A stretch of 64,000 nucleotides of DNA from Magnaporthiopsis rhizophila (Eukaryota > Ascomycota > Sordariomycetes > Magnaporthales > Magnaporthaceae), in assembly GCA_003049465.1 (NCBI GenBank), contig PYSS01000008.1:492654-556653 (forward strand). Reading direction: 5' to 3'. Positions 34,398-46,506 of this stretch are shown here, one piece after another. Positions within the stretch are counted from its first letter, which is position 1. Every line of letters begins with the position of its first letter. Under the pieces are notes generated by a model. It was not told the origin of the DNA, ran no database searches, and was given only the letters and a program-made list of their open reading frames with translations. A program made the translations under genes and the position numbers.

Positions 34398-37215
34398 ATG
34401 TCCACGATCAACCACAGACACAATGGAGGAAACAATGCATTCCACAACTTTGGTGCGCCCGCTCGCTTCCGACCTTGACCTCCCCTTAGAGCTATGGTAT
34501 AGCTGACAGCTATCGTACGTCATTCCCAACAGCCGACGACTACTCCCACATCAGGGACCCCAATCTACGGAGGAGGCTTGCCTTGAGGGACATAGATAGG
34601 GTCCCGTTCGGCTTGTACCGTGAGTGCAGCTCTCTCCTTGCACCTAACCTAGTATCTACCACTATACTCCCAAGACAGCCAGGGCAGGCCATTGACCAGT
34701 CTTCTAGATGTCCGAGCTGTGGTTGTGGCAGGGGTTGGTTTCTTCCTCGACTCCTACGACATCTTCTCCATAAACTTCCTCATGATCTACCTCGGCGTTG
34801 TGTTCTGGCAGGGAGAGCCCGAGTCTGCTGCCAACGGGTTTGGGGGAAACCATGGCCAACTGCCATCAGCAGTCAACCAGTCCCTCAAGGCGGCGACGAG
34901 TGCAGGTATAGTGATCGGACAGGTCCTCTTCGGGTGGCTCGCCGATGTGTATGGCCGGAGAAGGATGTACGGCATCGAGCTCGGTATCATCCTGCTCGCC
35001 ACCCTGAACTGTGCCCTCGCGAACCCCAGTCAGTCGATATCGTCGACGGGGATTCTGGTATTTTGGAGAGTTGTGATGGTGAGGATTTTCCGGCCCGGAT
35101 GTCGGGCGGCCCCATCCCGTCCAATGTGAACTGGGAGCTGATAATTCGACTACTGCACAATGCTAGGGCGTGGGGATCGGCGGTGACTACCCCCTCAGCT
35201 CGGTGATAACATCAGAGTATGCCGATATACTCTCTGCCTCTCTCTCCGACTCCTTGCTAATATTTGGTGTGAATGCAGATTTGCCCCGACAAGATGGCGC
35301 GGCGCAATGGTGGCCGCGGTGTTTTCGATGCAGGGCATAGGCCAGCTGATGGCTGCAATCGTGGCCCTGATCGTTGTCGTCGCCTTCAAGGGCTCGTTTG
35401 TCAACGTTACCGACCTAGCTCGCTGTGGTGTTGATTGCCAGATCGCGGCAGATCGTTCCTGGCGTTTGATCGTGGGCGTGGGCGCAGTCCCCGCGTGCTT
35501 CGCTTTATACTACCGCATTACCATTCCGGAAACCCCGCGGTATACTTTTGTACGTGCTCTGGCTTTTATCCTTGGGGTGTGGGAGCTACCCATGAAGTTG
35601 GGAGTCAGCTGACCAGGTGTTTTCGCTTTACTACAGGACGTGGCCCAGGATATCGAAAAAGCAGATGCCGACATCAAAGCCTACATGGCCAGCAAGTCTG
35701 ACGGCGATGTCGACTCGGTAAAGCAAGCCCGCGCCAAGCAGCTCATGGCCCCGTCGTTTGCCATCCCGTCAGCCTCTTGGCCCGACGTGTGGTCTTATTT
35801 TAGCAAATGGAAAAATGCGAAAGTTCTCATTGGCACCACCATGTCGTGGTTCTTTCTGGTAGGTAGATCCTTATTCCGGCATCAACGAATCTTTCAAAAC
35901 AACCCTCAACTCTAACTTTTGGCCCATCGCTCTCCCCTGCCAGGACCTTGCCTTTTATGGCTTAGGCCTCAACAACTCGATTGTCCTCCACAGTATCGGG
36001 TACTCTCGTGGCCCGACCTTGTACGACATGCTTTACAACAACGCCGTCGGCCTCATCATCCTCGCCTGCGCCGGATCCCTCCCCGGCTACTGGACATCTG
36101 TGCTTACTATAGACACTTTGGGTCGCAAACCCATTCAGATAATGGGCTTCGTGGTCCTCACCATCTTGTTTTGCGTGCTAGGCGTAAGTAATATCCTTGG
36201 AGTGCAAGGGGGATAACTCAGAAAACATCAAAACTTACAATCGTCCTGATTGTCATTCTAGTTCTCTCACAAGAACTTGAACGAGGGTTCTACTCTGGGG
36301 CTTTACGTCGTCGCTCAGTTCTTTTTCAACTTTGGCCCGAATACCACCACATTCATCGTCCCGGGAGAGTGCTTCCCGACCCGGTATCGGTCTACAGGCC
36401 ACGGCGTCTCCGCCGCCATGGGCAAAATCGGCGCCATCCTGGCCCAGGTCATCAGCATCCCGCTCCTCGAGAGAGATCGCCCCGAGGCATGCGCCGGCAA
36501 CGACTGCTCGCCGTTTTTGGATCGCTTGATGCAGATATTTGCACTGTTCATGTTGCTCGGAACGCTCACCTCGCTCCTGATACCCGAGACAAAAGGATCA
36601 ACGCTCGAGGAGCTTGCGGGGGAGGACGACGGGCACGGCAGCAGCTCGGGAGGAGGAGGAGAAGGAGGAGGCAGGCCAGGCGGGGCAAAGCAGTGGTGGA
36701 AGAACCCGCTGGCCAGCGGACAGCCGGCTGGATTCTTCCTCGCACACCAGCGCGCCTTGGCCCGCGCGGAACCACGAGTGGGCATCATGACCAGCCCAGA
36801 GCTAGCAGCGCAGCAGCAGCAGCATCGCAGCAACAGCGCCACAACAACAACAACGAGACGCGGACAGTATGGATCTGGTGGGATAGGCAGCGGGAGCCCT
36901 CCCCTGAGCGCGACGAATTTGTCGCTTGGGTCGCCAGCCCTGGGCGCCCACGACGCGCGGGGATCGACAGGAGATAGGGAGGCCGCAGATGCGGGCCGGA
37001 GGCAGAGATGGGGCTGGGGCGGCAGGTCGAGGAGGAGAGACAGCACTTCGAGCAACGACTTCGACCTTGGGGCCCCCGGGATGGCAAACGACCAGCTGCC
37101 GTCTCCGGCAATACTGCCAGGATGGGGAGCGGGCTGGGGCAGGATGGATAGAGGTGGCCAGCCGGCCTCTGCAGACAATATGCGTCTGAGGGATGTCGGA
37201 AGCCTGCTGAAGTGA
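34398..37215 (+). CDS. Phosphate:H+ symporter-like MFS permease (PHO84 type)
   Basis: Plasma-membrane major facilitator of the phosphate:H+ symporter family, predicted to import inorganic phosphate. Eight exons: 34398-34452, 34533-34619, 34708-35078, 35167-35216, 35279-35549, 35637-35858, 35944-36183 and 36262-37215. Introns are 62-88 nt; all phases agree; 749 aa. Diagnostic segments are GVGFFLDSYDIFSINF with the transport Asp residues, the MFS motif GWLADVYGRRRMYG, GVGIGGDYPLSSVITSEFA, the central loop, TLGRKPIQIMGF and FIVPGECFPTRYRSTGHG. The C-terminus after IPETKGSTLEEL is extended by about 160 residues of Gly/Ser/Arg-rich sequence with Gln and Asn/Thr runs, against a yeast PHO84 total near 587. 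The tail could carry regulatory phosphorylation. Phosphate specificity is inferred from family motifs. Confidence 0.85.
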
Positions 37216-37861
37216 GAAGAAGAAGGAGTTCTCTTCTGCTTTCCGCTTTCCTTTGCTTTTCCGCAATTAGAGTACCTGATACAAAAGGAATGATTCTTGG
37301 TGCGGGGCTACGTTCTCCAAAATTTTATCCGGTAGAAACTGACTTGCAACTTTCCATCCACGATATTTACACCAAATATAAGCATATGTAGAAAGAAAGA
37401 AAAAAACTGCCTAATGAAATTTGGATTCAGCTTTTTCCCTAGGCCAGTTTATCAAAATCCGAATTTATGTATCTAGATTGTCGCCAGTGCGATGCTGGCG
37501 ATTTTTTTGCGGTGCGGATAAATTTTTGGAGAACATGGGGGCATATATGGCTTGCTTCTGTGGACATAGCAGAACGGGCTAGTACACGTCCAAATTCGAG
37601 AGCAGCCTACATTTCGGATGCAGGAGGCCCACCCATAGGGGGGCAAGCAAACGGGCTGTTTTCGATTGCACGCACATCATCGTCCATGGCTTTCTCCGTC
37701 CCGCGGCTGCTGCCTCTCGCTCGTCTATATCTTCGGACTTGACCCGAGTTTTGACCCTTCCAGCCTCATTCTTCAACATCCGCGCCTGGTTCGTCTGCTT
37801 AAGACACTTAACACCAACGGCTATCAAGCCTGCCGGAGGATTCCAAGTTTAGAGCGGCATC
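37216..37861. other. Intergenic spacer permease/dynamin gene
   Basis: 646 bp, AT-rich in its first half. No gene seen. Confidence 0.6.
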
Positions 37862-40304
37862 ATGGGGTCTATGCAGCAGGAGAAGTCCAACATGCTCGCA
37901 GCCAATCCTATTCACCTCCAGGTGAATGAGGAGCTGCACAAGCTGGGTGTGGCCAGCAGCGTGCAGCTGACGAGGATAGCCGCCGTTGGCGATCAGTCGT
38001 CCGGGAAGTCCTCGCTGCTCGAGAGCCTCACCGGCTTCTCCTTCCCCCGGGACGTGGGGTTGTGTACCCGGTACATCACGGAGATCACCTGCCGCAGGGA
38101 GGCTGTCGCGCAGATCACCGTATCCATCCGAGCTGGCCCCGACGCCTCCGCCGCTCAGGTGGCTAAGCTTTCCGATTTTAAAAGAGACCTGAGCGGTGTC
38201 GATCCCAAGAGCGCCGAGTTCCGAAATGTCTTTAGGGAGGCGGCTATGGCAATGGGTATCCGCTCTGGCGATCAGCCGGACGCGAGTTTGCCAACTTTCA
38301 GCGAAGACATTCTGAGGGTTGAGATTTGCGGTCCCAGCGAGGACAGCTTTACCATTGTCGACCTTCCAGGTGAGTACGCTAGATCCTCTCCGCTTTGTTT
38401 GTGGTCCGGGTGACCGGGCTGACTCTCCCTACTTCGCATCTAGGGATTTTCGAGACCGAGACCCCGGGTGTGACGGAAAAGAGCGACATCCAGCTCGTCA
38501 AGTCAATGGTCCGGAAGCACATCTCGGAGACGCGGACTATAATCCTCGCCGTCGTGGCGTGCACGTCAGATGTGGCAACCCAGGGCATACTGACGTGCGC
38601 CCATGAGGCGGACCCGGACGGCAAGCGGACGCTCAGCGTTCTCACCAAGCCGGATTTGCTGCAGGAGAACGCCACAAAGAGCGAGATCGTGAAGCTGGTG
38701 CGCGGCCACCGCAAGGACCTCGAACTCGGCTATTACGTCGTCGTCAACCGCGGGGCCGACGACAAGACGTCGAGCGCGGCGGAGCGCGACGCCAAGGAGC
38801 AGGAGGAGCTCTCCCGCCCCCCGTGGCACGAGCTGGACCGTTCCCGGCTGGGAATCGCCGCGCTCCGCGACCGCCTGTCGCAGCTGCTGCTCGAGCGCAC
38901 CAAGGCCGAGCTCCCCGCCATCCGCAGGGAGATCGTAGACCGCCTCAGGGAGAAGAAGGCGGAGCTGGAGCGGATGGGCGCTTCGAGGGACGATCCCGGT
39001 TCGCAGCGCGCGTACCTGGGCTAGATGGCGACGCGCTTCGCCGAGATCAGGCTCTGCGCGCTGAACGCGTGGTACACGTCCGATAAAGTGTTTGACCGGC
39101 GCGACGACCTCAAGATCGTCACACGTATCCGGGACATGAGCGAGGACTTCACTGCGGCCATATTCTCACGGGGCCACACGTACCCCTTCCAGGACCTGCC
39201 AGGATTCGAGTACAGTTACGGCGGCGGCCACGGCGCCGGGAGCACCGAGAACAGCAAGTGCGGGCTGAACACAACGGCGTCTTCTCCGGGTGCGCCATCT
39301 GCGGAGGACTAACCGGAGTTGGACGACATCATCAGCGAACCGCCCGCGGCTGGGCCCATGTTCCCGGATGCGGAGGACATAACAGCCGTCATCCGCCATG
39401 TTCACACCTCCACGCGCGGACTAGAGCTCGGCACGGTACGTGTCAGGTCCTGTGCCGCCTTCCCTGTCGGTGACGACATTGCATTCTCCCATTCTGACAA
39501 TAATCCCTTGTAAAACAGTTCAACCCCTCAGCCACCTCGATGGTGTTCAAAGAGCAGTCTCAGAAATGGGAGTCTATAACCATCGCCCACGTCAACAGCA
39601 CCATCCTGGTCGTTCACGACTTCATCTTCAAGATCCTGCACCTCGTCTGTCCAGACCCCCGCGTCCGGGGACAGATCTAGACCGTCCTGTCCGAGGAGCT
39701 GCTAGACGGGTACCGCGCCGCGCTGGAGCACGCACGCTTCCTGCTCTCCACCACGCGGCAGGGCAGCGCCCTGAGCCTGACCCCAGAGTACGAGGGGTAC
39801 GTGTCCAAGATCCACGGCGCCCGCCAGGCCCAAAAGGCTGGCGCGTTGACCGCCGGCAGCGCGAAGAAGATGATGGAAAACCTCCGGCCCACCGGCATCA
39901 AGCAAAATAACCAGCAATACGTGGCTGAGAACCGGGCCGTGGAGATGATCAACACCAACCTGGTGCCGCTCTTCACCTCACAGCTCGTGGAAACGAGGAC
40001 TGCAGACTCCATGTGCGACACGATCCACGACGTCCTCTACGGGTACTACCTCGTCACTCGGTCCCGTTTCGTCGACAACGTCTACCAGCAGGTTATCGAC
40101 CATTTCCTGCTCAGCGGCGACAAGAGCCCGTTGCGGGTCTTTGGGCCGGACCGTGTCCTGCGCTTTACCGAAGATGAGCTTCGGGGAATCGCCGGCGAGG
40201 AGCCCCAGGCTATACGCCGGCGCGAGGTTCTCCAGCGCGAGATTGCGAATCTGGAGGCGGGCAGGAAGGCACTGGCGCGCGTCTGTGGCCAGGTATTAGG
40301 CTAG
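37862..40304 (+). pseudogene. Dynamin-family GTPase (Mx/Vps1-like) with three in-frame stops
   Basis: Encodes a whole dynamin-like protein, with exons 37862-38369, 38444-39435 and 39519-40304 (762 codons, frame kept throughout). All GTPase motifs are visible: G1 GDQSSGKSS, G2 in GLCTRYITEI, G3 DLPG split by the first intron, G4 TKPD and G5 VNRG. The stalk and a complete GTPase effector domain (MCDTIHDVLYGYYLVTRSRF to the end) follow. Three stops break it: TAG at 39022-39024 (codon 363), TAA at 39310-39312 (codon 459) and TAG at 39678-39680 (codon 554). No frameshift exists. Each stop can come from a Gln codon by one C-to-T change in a CpA context. A truncated GTPase domain of 362 residues could still be made. 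The family is commonly multi-copy in filamentous ascomycetes. Confidence 0.85.
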
Positions 40305-40823
40305 TCAGAAGAGGGGAATGATGAAGCATCAAGGCTTGAACCCTCCTTGTGGTGTTGTAATTTGGGAGGCCCAAAAGTAAAGTTATTTCAAAAGCCAAAG
40401 TAAGTAAAGTAACCGCGTTTTTTGGTGTTTATATCTCTCGTAATGCTCGTGATCACCCAAGGCCCGGAAGGCGCCAATAGGAAGAACGTTTTGAGATTCA
40501 CACAGAAGGAAGTATCGCTCCGCGGCCGTCCCAGCTCGAGTTCGTTCCCCACTCTCGCCGTGCCGGCCGCTGCGCTGGAATCAGCCCGCAATGCAGAAAA
40601 ATATTAAAACGAATTTGACTTGCTAAGCTGCGTGAGGGTGGTCAGTTTCCAGAATGATACAAGTGCTGCTGATGATTGTAGTACAGAATAAAAGAAAAGT
40701 AATCCTTCAAAGAGCCGAAGGTAGGCAGACAAAGATGTCACACCAACTCGCGAGTCTTGTTTTTTTTTTTTTCCAAGAGTCTCAGCAAGCCGACGCTTCC
40801 CTTCATGTCCAGGGGCTGGCTGG
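40305..40823. other. Convergent 3' spacer
   Basis: 519 bp between the dynamin and GRAM/VASt gene ends, with a T run at 40759-40772. No gene seen. Confidence 0.6.
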
Positions 40824-43800
40824 CTAATTCTTCTGGCCTCCGCTGCCACCGTTCCTTTTCTCCATGGTGGCCTTGAGCGCCTTGAGCTTCTCCTCCGTCA
40901 CCTTGATGGCCTCCCTGATCTCGCGATCGTCTGACCTGGCCGCGCGAAGTTTCTCCTCCACACTTCGAGACGATTCTGCGGGGGCAGACGCAGACCTCCT
41001 CTGTGGCGGCGGCGCGCTCCGCACCATGCCACCTTCAGCGCTTAGCCGCTCCAGGCCCACCCGCTCCTCGAGCCACTCCCACAACTCGCTCTCCTCGCGC
41101 CGCCACATCTCCTCATACGCCGCGACGCGGTCTGGATAGCCGAGGTAGCCGAGATCGGCGCCGTAGTGTCGCGACGGCGGACCCCTGCTACCATTGAAAC
41201 CACCAAACCACGTTACCACCAGGAGCCCGACAAGGAGGCCGTAAACGACATTGCCAGTCATGAGCGGCTGCACGATATCCACCACTGGGCCTACGATGCC
41301 GTGGATCGGTTCCAGCATACCCCAGTCCTGCTTGGCGGCCGCCTTCGATGAGGTGCCCTCCACATCGCTGGTCGAGTTGGACGTGGCAGCTGCCTTGCCT
41401 TTACGGCCTTTCTTCTTTCCCTTGCCGGCCGCACCGTTGGCGGTGCCTGCACGCGAGCGAGATGACACTGCGGCCTTCAGAGCGGCGAAGAGGTCCTTGC
41501 AATATTGCGTTTGGCCATCGATGACTCCCTTCTCGATGGGGCCTAAGAACATCGTGTTTGTCAGCATGGTGACCAGATAAATAAAACGAACCGAACGGAC
41601 TCACCTTTGAGCCAACTCTTGCCGGTCCACTCCGTGGTGCAGTTTACCTGCACCCGGGTCGTGTTGTTCTCGCCCCACGAGAGGCAGTACTTGGTTTTGA
41701 CGTTGAAGACGTTGCCGCTGGGCACGTCGGGTGTCTGGGTTGTGCAGGTGATGTTGACGGCCTTTTCCAGGTCCATGGCGTCCAAATGTTCGGACACGAT
41801 GCACTTGGTCTGCTTCGGTCCCAGCGACGCAGACAGCGGTTTGATGTACGAGTACGTCCGCGTGGTGTTGTCAGTCCCGAGGCCCTTCTGGTCCTCCATC
41901 TGCAGATCGAAACACTTCTGCTCGCCCGTAATCCACTTGCTCATCCAAGCGGCCGACCCGGGGCCAAAGGTCATATTGAAAACCTTGCCCAGTGGCGCAG
42001 GGACGGTGTCGTCCGCGAGAAACTTGTCGAAGTGCGTGTCGGCATCGCCACACTCGGTGGGGGCATGTGTAGCCGGCCCTGGGAAGTCATCGGGGATTGC
42101 GCCGCCTCCCCCAGCAGCTGAAGCCTCTTTGGGTTTCTCCGTCGACGGGCCGTTGCCGTTAACAGCGCCCGACGGCCGGCGGCCGACAGCCTTATCTGCT
42201 TCGGTTTCTGCTGCACGAGATTCGGGAAGCAGAGCCGTGGCTGGGCCATCGGCCTCCTCCTCTTCGTCTTCGTCGTAGACATCGTCCTCTTCGTCTTCTG
42301 ATTCGTCTTCTGACCCGGAAAGGCTCTGGCTTGCGATGGAGCCTGCGCCACCAGTTCCCCCCTCTGCTGCGATTTTTTCCGTCTTGTCGCCACCCATCTC
42401 ATCAATGTTCACTCCATTCAGCGAACTCTGCAACGAAGGGTGACCCAACTTCCAAATCTTGACGATCAGGTCGTATGTCGAGTCGCGACTTGTGAAACTT
42501 GCAAAGACGTGTTTCGCATGTAGTGTTGAGATCATGAGCCCGTTCTTGAAAACCAAGGCAGTGCTCCTCTTTTCAACAGCCACGATCTCGTCGAAACTCA
42601 TCACAAGCATCGTGGTCCAGCCGAGGATGTTGCTGCTGAAGCACAAGTGACTTTCCGAGACATACAGCCTTCCGTGGGCCAGAATCTCCCGCTGTAGAGC
42701 ACAGCTGTAGTCTTCGATGAGGTAATCGTCATCTGGGACTGTCTTGAAAAGCGCGTGGAAATCTCGATTCCGCTTCTTACTTGCAACCGCAAACCCAGTA
42801 AGCTTGGTTGTGCTCTGCATAGCGCTGGGGTGAGCCACCGAAGCGTTCGCAGCAGCGATAGCCGCGGCGATGGTGGCACTGGTTCCCGAAGTACCGCCAG
42901 TTGCTGTGGAGCTGCCACGTTTCCGGTGCTTCTTCCCAGCACCGCTCCGGACGCTGCCGCTGCGATGGACGCCCGAGTCGTCATATACGCTTCCTGCGGG
43001 CGTCGTGCGCTCGGCACTGCCGACAAGGTCATACTGCGACCGGTTCATCGTCCCAGACTGCTGGGATTCGTCTGGAAGGTACTCGGCACCGACACCAACC
43101 GACTGGGGTTGGGACTCGGCGGGGGCGGACTCGGACCGCCCTCGCGAGTCTGCCGAGTTCGGGAAACTGGCAGCCAGGGGCATGTTGTTGTTGCTGGACG
43201 GCTCCGCTATGCCGAGCTGGCTAAGACTAAGGTCACCCTTGCCGAGCGTCTTCACCGCCGGCTCCTTGTTGTCCATGCCCGGGCCAGAAGCGCCAGGGAA
43301 GGGCTCTACTTCCACTCTGGGGCTGCTGCTAGTGCCGCTCTGTGCGCCCTCCGACAGGCCTCGAGCTCGGGCAATATTATTCGCCGGTGCAAGATTTGTG
43401 TTCGCGATGCTGTTGCTCAGAGTGTTGGCCGCGTTCTGAGCGGCAGAGAACATAGACGAGAAGAACGATGCTGCGGATGCTGCGTTTGGGCCGCCCTCTG
43501 GAGTTGGACTGAGAGGAGCTGGGGTGATGTTGGAAAGTTTGCTTGGTCCAGCGGTACCTGATCCTGATCTTCCGCGTCTCTGCGGGTTCATATTCCCAAA
43601 GGCGGGCGGGGGATCTTTCGGTTTTGCGGGCAACGCATTACCCGGGACGTCCGCGCCCGCGGTTGCCGGCCTCGGGCCGAGACTGTTGACCGGGTTGTTG
43701 TGGTCGGTCGGCGTGGGCGGAGTGTTGACGATGACAGGTGCGTTCTTCTCGTTGCTCGGCGGCGTCTCCGGCCGCCTGGTCGTGTCTATCCTCTGGCCCT

Positions 43801-45287
43801 TGGAGAGTCGTCGGAACCGATCGACCGAGGCGCTCTGGGCGTTCTGAGCGCTCTGTGGAGTGTTTGTCGGCCCGTCTGGCGGCTCGGCCGCACTTGGTTT
43901 GGGAGGCTCGGGATGTGTACGAGCGGCGGAGGAGCCCGGTCTTCGCTCCGGGCTTGGGCTCCCCGTGCCACTCGAGCCCCCTCTGGCCCGGAACACCTCC
44001 CGAAAGCGGCCAGCAGGCGAGGTGGATCGTCTGTGTTCGTTCTTGTGTTGCGGGATGATGAGGCCGGTTTTGCTGCGGCCCAAGGAGGACGAGGCGGAGT
44101 CCAGGGAATCCGTTCTGGTGGGGATGGTCGCAGACCGAGAAAGGTCCGTCTGCGACAGGCTGGGGCTGAGGCTGTTCTTAAGGTGTTCCTCCTGCACGAT
44201 GGGCGAGGAGGTCGTCAAGTATCCAATCTGGGAGGCGTGCGTCGACACAGCACCAGGTCGAGCTGAGCTGTTACAGCACGAGAGTTGTTAGAAGAGAAGG
44301 GCAAGGCAGCAGCAATCGATAGCTCGTATGGCGGCGTATCTGAGTGAGATCGCCAGGAGCGGACAGATCCTAGCAGGCGAGGTTGCAGTGCGGGTCTCGC
44401 GTAGGAATAAGGGCCAGGCCAGGGGGTGAGAAGGATGCTTGTTTCACGGCGGATCCGAAAGAACTCCTTCCGACTCCGAGGGGGCCAACATAAAGAGAAA
44501 TGGAGCAGGACGCGAAAGTATAATTAACAAGGGCTTTGTGCGCGCGGGAGAGCAGCGGGAGAAGAGAGGAAACAGCCGAGTCAGCTGGGGTGGTTTGCGG
44601 CACAATAGGCTGGCGTGTTGTGCTCGCTTCAGTGAGATTTGACTTCGCATCGGGCTGACACTTGAGTGACAGTAGCTCGGCATCAGCCCCGTACCCTGCA
44701 CCTACGACCCACACTTGCTAACGGGTGAGTGGGGTTCCTAGCCAGCCAAAGTCTGGCGTGGCAAGGGGTGAAGCTCCGACGGACCGCACATGTTAGGGAC
44801 GCAGACAGACACGCCGGCGCCACAGAGGCCGTATTGGTCTGGCTGCTTGTGTCTAGGGGGGCGAAATTGCCAACACGCAGGAGCCAATGCGGCGTGTGCT
44901 GATGGTGGGCTAGGAATGCACGGAAAATATAGAAAATAGAAAACTATGACAAAATAGGATATAATGCCAAGCAAGAGGGGTAAAAGGGAATGAGAGAGGC
45001 GCCAAGGAAGACTGGTGCGCGAAATGGAGGCGGACTTACGATTCCCGGTCCGAGTCGACGATGGGTGCCGGTTGACTCGCAATCATGGCATCCGTCTCCT
45101 CGGCATTCGAGAAGGATCGGTTGCTGGCGGCATCGCTGTCGAGGGTGTGGCGGCTGCTGGCTGGGCTTCGTCCACGTGGTCCCTGCTCGTCGCTGCTGGC
45201 GTCGCTGTGCTGTTGGTGCTTCTTGTGCCTGCGCTTGGCTGCGATTGACTTGGGGATCAGCTTTCCCAAGCCACCGCTGGAGTCCAT
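40824..45287 (-). CDS. GRAM and VASt domain lipid-transfer protein anchored at membrane contact sites (Lam/Ysp2 family)
   Basis: Member of the LAM/StARkin family that moves sterols between the ER and plasma membrane at contact sites. Minus-strand exons: 45287-45040, 44267-41605 and 41542-40824. The introns are unusually long (772 nt) and short (62 nt). Phases agree; 1209 aa. The N-terminus (MDSSGGLGKLIPKSIAAKRR) is conserved and basic, followed by a long disordered Ser/Pro-rich region. A GRAM domain lies at about residues 565-690 (FHALFKTVPDDDYLIEDYSC, LYVSESHLCFSS). An acidic linker follows, then a VASt domain at about 815-1000 (MTFGPGSAAWMSKWI, NVFNVKTKYCLSW) and one transmembrane helix near 1062-1082 (VVYGLLVGLLVVTWFGGF), then a C-terminal coiled coil. 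The long open frame alone lacks a proper ATG, which is why the upstream exon is needed. Confidence 0.88.
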
Positions 45288-46506
45288 TCTCTATGTACTC
45301 CCGCCCGCCCTGACGGTTACGAAGGCCTGCAGGCAGCCCAGAAAGGGCGAGGTAGACAGCCTGGTCAATCGGAGCAATTTTGGGTGGTCCCAAGGTTCGG
45401 CCGACGCGGACGCGATGCGATGATTTGGTCAAGCATACGTCGACTGGCGTTGGCTGGGCTGGTCTTCCCTGTTTTGTCCGTCCGTGGCTGCGCAAAGAAG
45501 CGCCGACGCCGCTGGACTGCTGCACTGGACGAAATCGAGGTCGAGGCCGGGAGATCGGAGGCTCAGATGCAGAAGCAAAACTGGCTGCGTCAAGGGGTGT
45601 TGAAAGTGGTCGCTAAGAATGACGGATTGTTGGTGACAACTGACGCTTGACTCCCTCTCTGAGGTCGTACTTTGTTTGGACGCGGCTGCGCTGCTGCTCA
45701 GAGTCAAGTCACGGAAGATCGGCTGCTCCGGACGAGGGTTTCGTGTCTGAGGTCGTTTGCTTGATCTGCCCTGCTTTCTCGTGCTCAAACAGACACCGAC
45801 TTCGCTCCTCCACGCCGCGCCTGCTTTCCGTTTCACATCATTGCCATCATCATTCTATGCCTTGCCATCAGTCGAAGCAGTGAGCCGCCTAAACTGATTT
45901 GGGCTAGACTGCCCCGTTCTTCCTGCCACCTGCAAGTGAAATCGTTCGCCCAGCCACAGCCCCCACAGGCATGCTGCTTCCGGTGGCTGGATTAGCCAGG
46001 GCAGGACCAGGAAGCGGGGCAGCTTTCACCCGCTATCAATTCTAGTCCATGTCGTGCATCTCCCAGAAGAGCGGCATAAAAAAGACGACTACGAGACACC
46101 GAAAGAGGAGTATTGTTTGCTTGTCTGCAGACACTTGCACCTTGTAAAATCTCCATGAGTCCACAGATCGGGTGCATCAATGGTATGACGCCTCGCGCGA
46201 CGGCATGCACGGCACGTTGTGAGGCTGGTACCTGAGCATTGGCGTGACCTGGGGACGGCAGGGTGCTTTGATGATGATAAGATTGCGGGCTATAGGGACC
46301 CACATGTTCAACAGACAGGCCCACCTATGCGACGAGCCTCGACTCCCGTCCTCGTCGTCGCTGCATTCACAAAGCTGTTGTTTATCCCCAGTCGACAGAC
46401 GAATTGCAAGCAATTAAGTCCCGAAACTACGACAGTCCAGACTATATGGATCAGGATTCTTCCATCTCAGAGAGTGCCTGAAATTCCGGATTTGCCGTCC
46501 TGCAAA
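45288..46506. other. Divergent promoter region
   Basis: 1.2 kb between the GRAM/VASt gene and the MIT/coiled-coil gene. No coding content recognised. Confidence 0.55.
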
